A stretch of 64,000 bases of DNA from Nepenthes gracilis (GCA_033239525.1 BSYO01000024.1:11369991-11433990), one strand, 5' to 3'. Counted from the stretch's first letter, positions 33,447 to 44,518 are shown. Translations and numbers: made by a program. The notes: generated from the letters alone by a model not told the origin.

Positions 33447-34361
33447 TGATGCGTCTAGGATCCGAGTTTTGAACGCATTCAGGTTCAACTGCTTTTTCAG
33501 TCCGATCACCTCTTATACGCTTCGAATCTTGCACACTATAACAAATGAAGAAGAATCATAAAAAAACGATGGGATTTACTCCCCGATTTATTCTCTAATA
33601 CTCAAATTAGTAATATGCCTTCCAAAAATAAGAAAGTAAAAACAGATGATGCAGGGTTAAATGTTAGGTGACGTATTTGAGGATGAGGATCGGAGGTGTA
33701 CTCATGGAGAGTGACTTTGGTGGTGGAGTAATCGTAGTAGACAACCTCTCTGAGTACTGAGTTTGTAGGGAACTAATAGTAGAAGAGATGGTAGAGTAAT
33801 TGGATACTTAAGAGATGGAAAGCTTTTACTAGTTTGACTATACAAGAGAGTGTGCTTATGAACTGAGTCTCTATGGCATTTTATAACCGTGGGCCTTTGC
33901 CGCCTTCCTTAGGTGGTGAGGCCAGATGCCCGTATTCTGAGAGGATTGTTTCCTTTCCTAGTGTGAATGCGGAATACCATTCTTGGTTGTAATGGTTTGA
34001 AAAGAGGATTCTATCATTCCTTAGAGATGTCGCGCTCAGTGACCGTTAAGGTTATCATTGTGAGTCGTGTGCTAACTTGAAAGCTTTCTTTCCGGGAGAT
34101 GCTCTGATTCTGGGGGGTTTCAGTTACAGAAAAGATTGCCATCCTTGCAGTTACGAAGAACCAGAGCAAACGACTGTTGAGTATAGGAAAGAGTGCGTAG
34201 GCCGATTTCGATATGGGTCATGTTTGTTTTGGGTTCCGTCTGACCTGCAAGGGACGCTTCTCCGATCAACGGTAACGTTAATCATCCCACGGGCAAATGA
34301 ACCGCTATATATTCTGGGTTACTTACCCTTTTAGGCCAATCTACTACAGCCGTCCTCATCA
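33447..34361 (-). mobile_element. Probable solo LTR (family D), 915 bp
   Basis: It begins TGATGCGTCTAGG and ends CGTCCTCATCA, so TG...CA with inverted TGATG/CATCA ends. Flanks AGTTG and AACTG match at three of five bases, both differences being transitions. On the minus strand GGTTATAAAATGCC (about 33877-33890) is a TATA box. ACTCCCCGATT..CTCAAATTAGTAA resembles TTTCTCCCACCG..CTCAAGTCAGTAA in the B-family LTRs. No coding sequence. The ends are less certain than for the other LTRs. Confidence 0.55.
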
Positions 34362-34366
34362 AACTG

Positions 34367-34827
34367 TATTGGTAAGGATTATTTAAAATATTGTGATTAA
34401 ATCCTTGTAATTATGAATTTAATTTCTATTCAAACTTACTCAGTATATGGCCATTACAAATGAAAATATGCATCTAAAATTTAGATATAACCCAGCAAAA
34501 TAAGAATCATAATTATTGACTACAAAAAATAATCCGGAAATAGAAATGTGGGTTTTCTTTAATAATTTTATAATATGAAAATTTTATTTTTTGATAACAT
34601 TTAAAATGGATGTTTTTTTTTTTTTGAATGGAAGCTCGATCTTAGTTATGATGCTCTTTGTGCAGGTCATTCTAGGAATTTCTATTGTTATTTATATATT
34701 GAGTATGATTCTTACATAAGATTATTTGTAGGGCATATTAAATTTGGATTTGACACCGATATAGTTCATGCTCAGATAAAATTTTATGATAATTAAATCA
34801 AGTTAGATTAAATATATCCCAGTCATT
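34367..34827. other. AT-rich spacer
   Basis: Separates the two solo LTRs. AT-rich, with a T-run at about 34614-34625. No gene seen. Confidence 0.6.
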
Positions 34828-34832
34828 CTAAC

Positions 34833-35745
34833 TATTGCGTCCTGAGTCCGCGGTTACTGTACGGATTAGGGAGCCTTCAAATTTCCAAGTAAGTGGTGGC
34901 GTCAGGTTAAGGGTCCGGTCTTCGTAACTCCTACCCTAGACCTGCACAATACAAATAACAAATAAGAGGTCAGAGGTCCGACAGGATTTCTCCCACCACG
35001 GCCACTCCGACGCTCAAGTCAACAAATTTTCGCAATGAACGGAAATGGCGCACGCGGTGAGCGGTGCGCGGATGAATGCTGATGAAATGTGAGTGATGTG
35101 TATGTTCTAGCGTGGAGGATGCAATGAGCAGGTTGTGGAAGGCCTGACTTCGTCAATGCACCACAGTGGGTGGCTAACTTCCCGCTGCCTGAACGAACTG
35201 GGGATGGTGAGCGTGACAGAAACAGGCTCATTCGTGGCCACAGGAAGTGAGTCTTATCTCAGTTCGTTTGCTTTCTCTCTTGTGATTTGTTCTGAGAAGG
35301 AAGGATTAGGATTCGAATCCTTCTCTCTGAGGGGAGAGGGAGCTCTTATAGGCTCCTCCCTCATGGACTCTGGGCGCCAGAATGCCCGTTGCTAAGGTTT
35401 CCTTGCCTTTGGCCGCTGTCGCTCACCGCCGGTCATGTCGGCTGTCACTTTGTGGTAGCGGGCAGGCTCCTGAGCACTGCCGACCACGTCTGGTCTTCCC
35501 CTGAGTTGGGATTGGCTGGTTGTCTGCGGGCGACTGCCTGAGCCGTTGGCACAGTGCCAACCATTTCTCTATTGGCTGGCTTTTTCTCTCTCCTGTTTGC
35601 TTTCCGATAACCCATTAATGCGCCGCAGAGCGTTCGTCGTTTTTTGCCAGCTGGGTGCCACGTATGCTGCCTGTACAGTTGCGCTGGGCTTGGCATTGCT
35701 CATGGGCCTTAACATTGTTCGCGGGCCCTGGCACGGGACCCAACA
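34833..35745 (-). mobile_element. Solo LTR of the element B family, 913 bp, perfect TSD
   Basis: It starts TATTGCGTCCTGAGTCCG (TG changed to TA) and ends GGGACCCAACA. Identical 5-bp flanks CTAAC lie at 34828-34832 and 35746-35750. It matches the LTRs at 37166-38102 and 49009-49740 over its length (GGTCCGGTCTTCG, then GGATTTCTCCCACC, AGCAGGTTGTGGAAGG, GGGCGCCAGAATGCC). The minus-strand TATA is the complement of CTTATAGGCTCC (about 35344-35355). Frames called in it are treated as non-coding. Confidence 0.88.
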
Positions 35746-35750
35746 CTAAC

Positions 35751-36125
35751 AAAAAAATCATAATTCTTTTATCTGCAGTAAAAAATAGATAGGTTCGGAA
35801 AAATCTATAGCTATTTTTTATTTTTTAATATTTTTATTTAAAAATTTATATTTAAATGAAGCATCAAAAAATATAATTATTTTAAAGAATTATAAAATTT
35901 AGATTACTTAAGCATATAGTTTAATTAATAATATTCACACAACAAATATACATATTATTTATACAAAATTTGAGATATCCTAGATCTCGTTTGGTTTATT
36001 TAATATTAGTTGTGATTTTAAATAATTTAGATGTAATAAAAATTTATTAATAAAATTTTAAAAAATACTTGGATTAATTGGGTTGATATTTGAGGTGTGT
36101 CCATATTATCGTTGATTTAGATTTT
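35751..36125. other. AT-rich spacer
   Basis: AT-rich, no frame of interest. It leads into an A-run and (TAA)n at 36128-36190. Confidence 0.6.
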
Positions 36126-36700
36126 AAAATTAAAAAAAAAAAAGTAAAACAAAAAATATAATAATAATAATAATAATAATAGTAATAATAATCTGGGGGG
36201 AGGAAGCGTGCGGCCGAAGGAGGAAAAAGAAAAAAGGAAAAGCAAGAAAGAGAAGGAGGGAAAGGAGAGACAGAGGAGGGTTTCGGCGCGCAGAGGGAGG
36301 AGGAGAAGGGAGAGGAGGAGATCGGCGCCGCGGTGGAAGGCGGCGTGGCGGTGGTGCGCGCGGTAGAGGGTTGTGCAGAGAGAGGAGGTTAGCGGCGGCG
36401 CTCGGTGAGGAAATCGACACCGGAAGAGTCGACGGCGGCCGCGCAGGAGGCCGAGCCTTGCACAGGAGTGAGCCGCGCAGGAGAGAGAGAAGCCGCTCTG
36501 GAGAAGGCGCACGGCGAGAGAGCGAGGGCTCGCCGGAGAAGGACGGCGGCCGCGAGAGGAGACAGAGGCGGCTGCGGCCCACGGGTGAGGCAGCGGCGGT
36601 AGCGGCCGACGCGGCGCAGCGCGGGGGAGAGAGAAAGCGCTGTAGAGAGAGAAAGAGGCGCTGCAGGAGAGAGAAAGCCTGATTCAATTTACATTCAAAC
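36126..36700. other. (TAA)n tract followed by a GC- and purine-rich island
   Basis: A poly-A and TAA-repeat stretch (36128-36192) changes abruptly into strongly GA- and CG-rich sequence up to about 36680, ending with several GAGAGAAAG units. Frames exist on both strands (for example 36130-36708 minus), but they are Arg/Gly/Glu- or Ser/Pro/Leu-rich, as expected from skewed composition, and resemble no protein. It could be a promoter or 5' UTR region or part of a transposon. No function is assigned. Confidence 0.5.
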
Positions 36701-37160
36701 ACATGCAATTTTACTTTTATCCCTTGAAAGCAGAGGTGTTTTTGATTCTTTGAACTCTCTTACCCTAATTTGTATTAGCAAATGAAGATTTCGCCCTCCA
36801 TTATTGAAATTTGCCCATCTCGTGTCCTAATTTTGTGGGGCTTATACAATTAGGTTATACATATCGATGTTTACGGTTCAGATGACCATTTCATTGCTTC
36901 GGTTTTCAATTAAATACATGCTTTGGTATGCCAGGAGTGTGGTGGGCCCATAAGAGACAGCTCACAGGATCAAAATTTATCAAAATGTATGCAAGATCAA
37001 TAAATTTAAATTTAATGTCACAATCTAATAAAAGAGATAAAATATATACCAAAAATTCTTGAATAAACCCTTCAAAATCAGATTAATTTCTAGAACATAT
37101 ACAACTTTGATAAGTACAGTAGGGATTTACAAAATTTGGGTAGAGAAAAATTGAACAAGG
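36701..37160. other. Spacer
   Basis: Moderately AT-rich sequence with no recognisable gene or repeat, up to the LTR of element B. Confidence 0.55.
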
Positions 37161-37165
37161 GATAT

Positions 37166-38102
37166 TGTTGCGTCCCGGGTTCGTGGTTGCCGCACAGATT
37201 AGAGACCATTCGAGTTCCCGAGCACGTGGTGGAGTCAGGCGAAGGGTCCGGTCTTCGTAGTCTTGAACCTGGACCTACACAACTCAAACAACAAATAAGA
37301 GGTCAGGGGTCCGGCAGGATTTCTCCCACCGAGGCCGCTCCGACGCTCAAGTCAGTAAATTCCCACAATAAACGGAAATGGCGGACGCTATGAGCGGTGC
37401 GCAGATAAATGCTGTAGAAGCGTAAGAGATGCGTGTGTAATGGTATGGAGAATACAGTGAGCAGGTTATGGAAGGTCTGGCTTCCTTGATGCACCGCAAC
37501 GAGTGGCTAACTTTTCCGTTGTCTGAGTAGACGTGGGGATAGCGATCGTGAGCTAGCTCGTGCCAGAAGGAAGTGAGAGCGTTCTTAATTCCACCTCTTT
37601 TCTTTCTTGTGATTGAGTTTAGAGGAGGGAAGCTGAGAGTTCGAAATCGGATCCCTTTCTCTGTGGGGAGTGGGAGCTTTTATAGGCTCCTCCCCGTTGG
37701 ACTCTGGGCGCCAGAATGCCCGTTGCAAGAGCTTCCTTACCGCTGGTCATTGTCGTTGACCGCCGGTCATGTTGGCTGTCCTTTTGCCGTGGCTGGCAGA
37801 CTCCTAGTCGTTGTCGGCCACGCCTGATATCCCTCTGAGCGAGGATTGGCTGGCTGCCTGCAGTAGGCGTGTGGCCGTTAGTCTTCGCGCCCCAAACTTC
37901 TCCATCATTGGTGGCCTTTCCGCCTTCCCGTTTGGTTTTCCGGCAGCACATTAATGCGCAGCAGAATTTTCGTCGCCTTCTGCCAACGTGGCACTTCGTA
38001 TGCTTCCTGCGCAATTGGGCTTGGCTTGTCATTCTGCGCGGGCTTTGTCATCCTTTTCATGGGCCTCGAAACTTTTCATGGGCCTAAACATGGGACCCAA
38101 CA
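37166..38102 (-). mobile_element. 3' LTR of element B
   Basis: 937 bp, TGTTGCGTCCCGGG...TGGGACCCAACA, so the ends are inverted repeats (TGTTGCGTCCC and GGGACCCAACA, one mismatch). On the minus strand GCCTATAAAAGCTCC (about 37672-37690) is a strong TATA box. It is followed at 38103 by CTAGCCCCCCATG. Confidence 0.9.
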
Positions 38103-38115
38103 CTAGCCCCCCATG
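38103..38115 (-). other. Polypurine tract of element B
   Basis: CTAGCCCCCCATG on the plus strand is CATGGGGGGCTAG on the minus strand, directly before the 3' LTR. It is nearly identical to the tract of element C at 780-793. Confidence 0.75.
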
Positions 38116-38387
38116 CCTGGGCCGGCCAGTGGTCGTGCCTGGCATGTTCCTTAGGCCCATTCCGCGGCCTCATAGCCCTTCTCGTGCCGCGCCATTGTTT
38201 GTCATTTTCAGGACTTGCGCCTTCCCCAGGAGACTGGGCAGGCTTTTCTGACGCTGCTGTGACTCGTCACTCTGCTGGGTAAGATTCGCACGCCTTGGGT
38301 TGCGTCTGATTAGGGGTCTTCCCCTTACGTGAAAGACGTTCTTGGGTCATCGTCTTTGCGTTGGGTAAGAGAATGGCTCGCATCTCG

Positions 38388-38400
38388 CCCATAAATAGGA
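38388..38400 (+). promoter_or_regulatory. Possible TATA box upstream of antisense ORF 1, element B
   Basis: CGCCCATAAATAG has a TATA-like CATAAATAG core on the plus strand. The start codon proposed for antisense ORF 1 is about 1 kb downstream, so the link is weak. Confidence 0.25.
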
Positions 38401-39462
38401 GGGGTACCTGAGCAAGTGGAGCACAGACCTTGGCTGCCTTTGGAGAAGCAATGAGGAGATTCTGGCCCTCCCCGCCCTTGGCGGGCGTCCAAGAAGGAGT
38501 CGGATGGATCAGCTGGATGCTTGCGGCTCTTGGCGAAAATCGTTCTAACCTTTGTGCTACAGTTCGCTTTTCATGCTAACGAGAGTGGCTCGACCATTCT
38601 GCTATCGTCGTGCACCCTTTCCCGGGCTATGGCTCACCTGACGCGGGGTAGAGCCTTGGCAGAACCTCTGCGAGCGGAGGCTACCGCACATGCTCTTCCA
38701 ACTCACTGGGCTCGAGCGCAAACCACGGAGAGGTCGAGGCTAGAAACCCAGCAGGGAGTCGGGGGGTGCCGCCCCTACTTCCCAGGAGGGCTTTCTGGCC
38801 TCGATGCTGATCCCACCCGGTGGATAGTGCTTCGGCGGCTTCCATCGGGGGGAGTGCTCCTCGTGACCGCCCCAGTCCGCTCGGCGAACCACCAACGGTC
38901 CTTGCCGTGGGGATCTCATGTAGATCACGTTCGCCAAGCTCATCTGGGGGCATGGCAAGGGACCTCCGGGACCTCGCACAGTCGTCTTCCTTCGTCTTTC
39001 TCATAGCATTATAGCTGCAGATTTTGTACTTTGTAAGAAAGCATTGATTAATAAAAGAAGTAGCCATTTTTGCCTTCATCTTCTTCTTTCCTTTGTGCGT
39101 ACTTCTCTTCTTTGCCAGGTGCTTTGTCCTGGAGATCTACGTGCAACTCTGTGGGAGTGGAGGAGTCACTGTTGGCGGTCGCGTCTCCTGGTGTGACCGG
39201 TGCATTCAATGTCTGCATGGTCAGGAGACCTTGCGTCGTGAAGTTTTGCCTGGGAAACGTGCGAGGCTTTATGGGCCTTCCACGTGGAAGGTCCCCGTTG
39301 GTTGAGCTCTGGCGCCTTCTGCCCTTTCAGGGCTGCCAACTTTTCAGGAGAAGATTTTTCTACTTAAACGCGTCATTTTCTCCTGGAACCTTGCATTTCC
39401 TTGCGCCTGTGTGCTTATCAGTAACTTGCTCTCTCCGTGCGTGTCTTCTTGCTGCGAAGTTG

Positions 39463-40046
39463 ATGGAGGATTCCCCTTACGAATCGGAGCATTTTTCTGA
39501 CGAATCTGAGTTTGGCTCTCAAGCTCCCCAGGCTTTGGGAGCCGGCACTTCAGGAGGGGCTCGCTTCGAAGCCACGATCGCGGGTCCTTCTCAAAATCGG
39601 AGCACGCCTCCAGGTTTCGACAGGGTTGAGCCGTGTGTAGGGGCGGCAGCAGCTGAGGTGGAGTGGCTGAGGGCCCACGTGGCACACCTGGAGGGCGCCT
39701 GGGCTGAGTCAGAGGCTAGGGCCACGCGCCTCGTTGGTGCCAACGTGGGGGCTCAGGCCCGCATACTGGCCCTTGAAGGGGAGATCGAGCAGCTGAGGCA
39801 ACAACATGGGGCTGAGGTTGCCAGGTTGCGGACAGAGCAGAGACAAGGCTCCGGCCAGAGGGTGTGAACCCTGCTCTGGAGAGGAGTTACCTTGATGCCA
39901 TCAGGCTTTGCCGGAGGTTGGCCTTACTGGAGGATTCAAACTTCCGAGTCGGCGTTCCGGACCCTCGCAACTCCCACGCCCGAACGCGCGAGCAGTTGGT
40001 GGATTATCACGTCCCAAGTTCCTCCACAGGCCATTGGGATCGTTAG
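39463..40046 (+). pseudogene. Antisense ORF 1 of element B: acidic/coiled-coil protein
   Basis: The likely start is the Met at 39463 (MEDSPYESEHFSDESEF). The frame is open further upstream from 39070, but that part looks like non-coding sequence. An acidic N-terminus and a Gly/Ala/Pro-rich linker are followed by a coiled coil (EVEWLRAHVAHLEGAWAESE and on to EGEIEQLRQQHGAEV). The frame ends at 39867; a one-base shift allows continuation to 40046, with SYLDAIRLCRRLALLED. That end resembles RYWDGIRLCRKIASL at the end of antisense ORF 2, so the two share a C-terminal module. Function unknown. Confidence 0.5.
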
Positions 40047-40426
40047 CTACTCTCGTTGCTGCCGTACCTCTTCTTTCTTTTTTTTTTAACATATGTGTAG
40101 CCATTGTAATGGGGCCTGCTGCTGCAATAAAATCTGTTATTTCATTGCACTGTTTCATCTTCTGAACTTCTGGTTTCTGGGGTGACTTTTTCCATTTTGC
40201 GCTACCGTGCGCCCCTTCGTGGGCTTCATTATCGTGAGCCCTCATTTATTATAGAGGCGCCAGCGTGGACCTTTGTCAAGTGGCGGAAGCGACGCGCTTG
40301 TCAGTCTGGCACTTGGCCATGATTGCAGGTGATTTCGGATCCTGCGAGGCGCCGCAAAGCTGGCACGTGTCCCGGTCATCTGCGGTGGGTGCCGCTTTGA
40401 CTTCCCTCCTATTGGCCTTCCGTTAC

Positions 40427-40437
40427 CTATTTAAATC
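40427..40437 (+). promoter_or_regulatory. TATTTAAA box upstream of antisense ORF 2, element B
   Basis: CTATTTAAATC lies about 50 bases before the ATG at 40487 and about 70 before the alternative ATG at 40505. The same core is found at 1086-1096 before the antisense ORF of element C. Confidence 0.5.
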
Positions 40438-40486
40438 AGTCGGGACAGCTTACTCCTCCTGCTGAGATTTTCCCTGTAGCACACTT

Positions 40487-42412
40487 GTGTCGATAGAGAG
40501 AGGCATGGCAAAAAAGAGAGAAAGTTCTTCTTCTTCCCTAGGTCCCAGGATGAGTCGCCACGGTGTTCATAACACCAAGTCCGTTCTGACTGCGGGCGTC
40601 ATTGCTGCCCTTGTGGTTGATTACGGCCTGCCTAGCGATTGGAGTTATCGTGCGCCAGGCGCACTGGATAGAGCCAGCGGCCCCCCAGCGGGCCACATCA
40701 CAGTGTACGAGTACCACCTGAGGGGGGGGCTTCGTTATCCTACGCCTTGCACATTGTACGCGTTGGTGGATGCGCTGAGAGTTCCGGTGGCGAGGCTTCA
40801 TCCCAACGCTTTGCGTTATTTTGTGTCCCTGTGCCTCTTTGCCAAGCTCCACGGCTGTTCTTTTGACACAAAGGCAGCAAGGCTGATCTTTCGGTTCACG
40901 GAGTCGGAGGATTGGGTATCGATGTCACCGAAGGCGGGATTCCGCTTTCGTGGAACCAATCCTGATTCGGTGAAGGGCTAGAAAGATCACTTCTTCTTTC
41001 TGCAAGAGCCCCCCGATTCTGAGCTTTCACACGTGTGGGGCCCGATTTCGGGATTCTTTCAGGAAAAGCCGCCGACTGAGGATGCTGTGGAGGCGGCGGA
41101 GCTGATTTTGGCCACTAAATCTGAGGAGGCGAAGTTCTCAATCCAAGATTACTTCTTGATGTCCATCACATTCGAGGCCTCCAAGTGGGGGCTCCGTCAG
41201 GGTGGAAAATCGCTGGCCCTAGTAAAAGAGAACCTGGGGATACGGCCGCTCCTCGATCGTCCGGGGGGACGAGGATGAGAGTTGCTCGCTGTTGGAGTTG
41301 TCATCAAATGACGAAGAGGAGGAGGCTCCCCTAAAGAGGTTGAGTAAGGCCGGAGGGACTTCAACATGGAGATCCCAAAACAAGTCGCCAGCTCTTCAGT
41401 TGTGGTGGGAAGTCCGACTCTGAAGATGGTCACGTGCGTGGGTCACCAAGGGGAGACCGCCGAGCCATCGTCGACTTCGGCCGAGGGACTAGCCCTTCTA
41501 GAAGTCTGTGAGGTGGAGTCTCAACCCGCTGGGGGTCCCCCCGCTTGTTCCATTGCAGAGACGTTCGTGGATGTTGCTCCAGAAGTGAGGGATGATGTTG
41601 TTGGCCTTGATGACCCGGAAGGGCCACGTCTGGCGGCGTCCGCGCTGACATCGGAGGCCAGGGGGCCTATGGAGTCGACTGTGATCTTTGTGGAGCCCAT
41701 TTCGGAGTATAGGATCCTCGAAGGCGTGGCTTCATATCCGGAGGAAGGGGTCGCGCTTGCCGCTGATCTGATGGAAGCTAGCGAGGGGGCAGCCAGGACG
41801 TCCTCGGGGCGGGAGCCTCCGAGCGCTCTTACGGCCGCCACCCTTCCAGCCAGCTCGCCTCCAACGGGCGAAGGAAAAGAACCTCAGGGAGAGGCTCTGC
41901 TAAGTGATCTCGTACACTCTCCGAGCGCTGCTCCTATTCAGGTATGACTGCTTCGATCTGGCCCTCCTCTACCGTTGCATGTTTTAGGAATTCTTCTAAC
42001 GTCGTCTCCTTTGCAGGATTCTGGGGACTCCGATCCTTTCGACGATCTCACAGTTCTTCACGGGGACATACAGCGGGCCATCCGTCGCGCAAGGGCCCAT
42101 GCTGCCTCCTACCGAGAGGAGAACAGGCGCTTGCAGCGGAAAGTGGCACAACTAGAAGCCCTGCTTGTTACCACGGAGGACGACATCGCACGACTGGTGA
42201 AAGACATGGTTGGTCGGTATTCTCCGCCGGAGTCACAGCTCGGGTTGGAGACTCGGTATTGGGATGGCATCCGCCTGTGCCGCAAGATTGCTTCCCTGGT
42301 GGCTCCCCACGTCCCTGAAGGAGTCTTCCATCCGGGGAACGTCGGGATCCGGGACGCATCTCGCCTGAGGAATTTTCGCGAGCAGGCCGCTCCGTCTTGT
42401 CTACTCGAGTAG
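40487..42412 (+). pseudogene. Antisense ORF 2 of element B: gypsy-type putative transposase domain and coiled coil, two exons
   Basis: The first part (40487-40981) holds the PF04195-type domain: VYEYHLRGGLRYP, then LVDALRVPVARLHPNALRYFVSLC and NPDSVKG. There TAG replaces an expected Trp codon, and the domain continues in the same frame to about 41270 (DHFFFLQEP...FEASKWGL). A frame change then leads into a low-complexity acidic/Ser/Pro linker (41366-41941). A 75-bp GT-AG intron (41942-42016) is followed by an in-phase second exon with a coiled coil (ASYREENRRLQRKVAQLEAL) and RYWDGIRLCRKIASL, ending at 42412. Only one stop and one or two frameshifts break an otherwise long gene opposite to gag-pol. 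Its role is unknown; the Pfam name 'transposase' is not evidence of activity. Confidence 0.75.
41942..42016 (+). other. Probable 75-bp GT-AG intron in antisense ORF 2
   Basis: The donor is ATTCAG|GTATGA and the acceptor TCTCCTTTGCAG|GATTC, with a good pyrimidine tract and a CTAAC branch-like motif (41998-42002). Removing it joins two frames in phase 0. Reading through gives a TGA at once. Confidence 0.7.
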
Positions 42413-43094
42413 TCTCCATCTGTATAGGTCGTTAGGCTGCATTTTGCCGCCATCCCTTGCTTCTGTATCTCACTTGCTTCTTGTAACTGAATGAAAAGTG
42501 GCTATTTCTTCTTTCGCACTTGTATTCTTCTGGTATGGTACACCGCTTGTAATCTTCACTTAATGTAATCTGTGGGATCACCCCCCCGTACTTGAATGCT
42601 AAGCTCTCAGAGCTATTGTCGCTAAGGCCCTATCCAGGTACCTTCTTGCACGGTGCTCGTCCTTCGTCAGAGGATGTCGTCGTAGCTCACGCGTTTAATG
42701 GAAAGCTCAATCTGGTAGGGCGGACATCGTCGCAAGTCTCGTGGAGCCACAGCAAGGGTCAGCCGAGCTATAAGGCCACAGCAACCGAACTCCGGGGTCT
42801 AGGCCTTGGTCGCATATGATTGCAGGAGGTGTGTGGCCCCTGCTCAAGGCGCTATAATCACCAAGTTTAAGGTCCTAGCCCACAACCATTGTAGACTAAG
42901 GGTGCTCTCTTCTGTATAAGAAGGTCACCCCACGCCTGTAATTTTTGCCCCATAAGGTTTTGTTGGCCGTAGATCGGGGACTTCAAAAGCCCCCAAGCCT
43001 AATGTTCTGACCGCCTGGGTCGTTGGCGCGAAGCCTGCTTGGCGGACCACCTGGGTCCTTTTGACAAGGTGTCTAAGCCTGCGGGTGGCTGCTT
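42413..43094. other. Non-coding 3' region between antisense ORF 2 and the tandem repeats
   Basis: It contains AATGAAAAGTGG and AATGTAATC strings that could serve polyadenylation of the plus-strand ORF (inference). No gene recognised. Confidence 0.4.
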
Positions 43095-43240
43095 CCAGGC
43101 CGTTTGACGCAGAGCCAAAGCACAAGGGGCTAGGGCCGCTTGGCACGGAGCCAAGATGTATGGGTCCGTCCCCAAGCCGTCTGGCGTGGAGACGAAGTCT
43201 TGGGACGGTCGCTTTTGGACCGCCTAGCGCGGGGATAAGG
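43095..43240 (-). repeat. Imperfect 36-43-bp tandem repeat, element B
   Basis: CCG(T/C)(T/C)TGGC or a variant recurs at about 43100, 43136, 43177 and 43220, each followed by G(A/G)GAGCCAAG-like sequence. A fainter copy precedes 43050. The block lies between integrase and the antisense ORFs, the same place as the 40-bp repeats of element A, but with a different sequence. Confidence 0.6.
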
Positions 43241-43442
43241 ACTTATTTTTCGGATGGGCGTTCGTCCTCCCAACTTAGGGGCAGTCTAGGTCGTATGATT
43301 TAAGAATGTCGTGCATGTCAACAATTCATACAAATGGAGATGCAAAATGATAGAAAAAGCATTTTTCATTAACAAAAGGCATCACACATGTTCAAGCACT
43401 CATCATGATGCATGCGCGCGTCTTACCTGTGTTGACGTAGTG

Positions 43443-44518
43443 CTACTGGTAATACTTCCTTAAGTTGGCGGCGTTCCAGGTCCGCCGGACCAGTTTGCCG
43501 TTCTGGGCGTACAGCTTGTACGCTCCGCTCTAGAGGATTGCGGAGACGAGGAATGGTCCCTCCCACATAAGGGAGAGTTTGTTCCTGTTCGCGGTCTTTC
43601 CCGCCGCCTCTACTCTCCGAAGGACCAGATCTCCAACTTCTAGAGGGCATACCTTTACCCGTTTATTGTAGTACCGTGCGACAAGCTACTGATAGTTCGC
43701 GGTCCATAGTCGTGCCGCGTCTCGAACCTCTGAGAGCAGGTCTAAACTTTCCCGAAGCCTCTGTTCGTTGGTGGCTCGGTCGAAGCACTCGATCCGCAGG
43801 CTTAGCATCCCTACTTCCACGGGGACCACAGCCTCAGCCCCAAAGCAGAGGTTGAAGGGCGTTTCCCTTGTCGGCTCCCGCGGGGTTGTTCAATACGACC
43901 AGAGTACGGAGGGTAGCTCTTCATTCCAGGAGCCCCCTGTGTCTTCCAGTCTGGTCTTTAATTCGTGCAGCAACATGCAGTTGGTGACCTTAACCTGTCC
44001 GTTGGCCTGAGGATGCGCCACGGACGTATGAGTCAGCTTGATGCGGAGGTCGAGGCATACTTCTTGAAGCGCTTGCCGATGAACTGGGTTCCGTTATCGA
44101 TCACTACGACCTCAGGAATCCCAAAGCGGCAAACAATACCCTGACTGAGGAACTCCATCGCATTCTGCTCGGTGATCTTGGCAAGAGGGACAGCTTCCAC
44201 CCACTTGGTAAAGTAGTCGATGCCGACGATCAAGAATTTTCTCTGTCTGGAAGCCAAAGGTAGGGGCCTAAGTATATCGAGCCCCTATTACGCAAACGGC
44301 CACGGGAACTGGAGGTAGTGCAGCTCCGTGTGCGGCTGATGCATTATATTGCCATGGACCTGGAAACTTTCACACTTCCGGACGAACTCCATTTTGTCTC
44401 GGTTCATGGTTGGCTAGTAGAACCCTTGTCGCATGACTTTGAATGCAAGGTTCTTACCCTCGATATTCGAGCCGCATAATCCCAGGTGCGCTTCGATCAG
44501 CGCGTAGTTAGCTTCCTC
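43443..44518 (-). pseudogene. Integrase of element B, inactivated
   Basis: The zinc-binding part (about 44500-44360) keeps EAHLGLCG and RKC but has lost the second His (GSN) and the last Cys. The core shows the first two acidic residues in VGIDYFTKW and VIDNGTQF (frame 44257-44033). A one-base loss at about 44067 then shifts the frame, which continues to HPQANGQVKVTN. There the third catalytic residue, normally E in GQVE, is K (a GAG to AAG-type transition). The C-terminal domain (LEVGDLVLRRVE, NKLSLMWEGPF, then TWNAANLRKYYQ) ends in TAG at 43443. At least four further stops occur. The enzyme would have inserted the cDNA into the host genome. Confidence 0.85.

Noticed and set aside
36130..36708. 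192-codon minus-strand frame and overlapping plus-strand frames
   Set aside because: Ser/Pro/Leu- or Arg/Gly-rich translation of low-complexity purine-rich DNA; no domain and no splice context.
39070..39462. N-terminal extension of antisense ORF 1
   Set aside because: The frame is open, but composition changes at 39463, where an acidic Met-starting protein begins; the upstream part looks like leader sequence.
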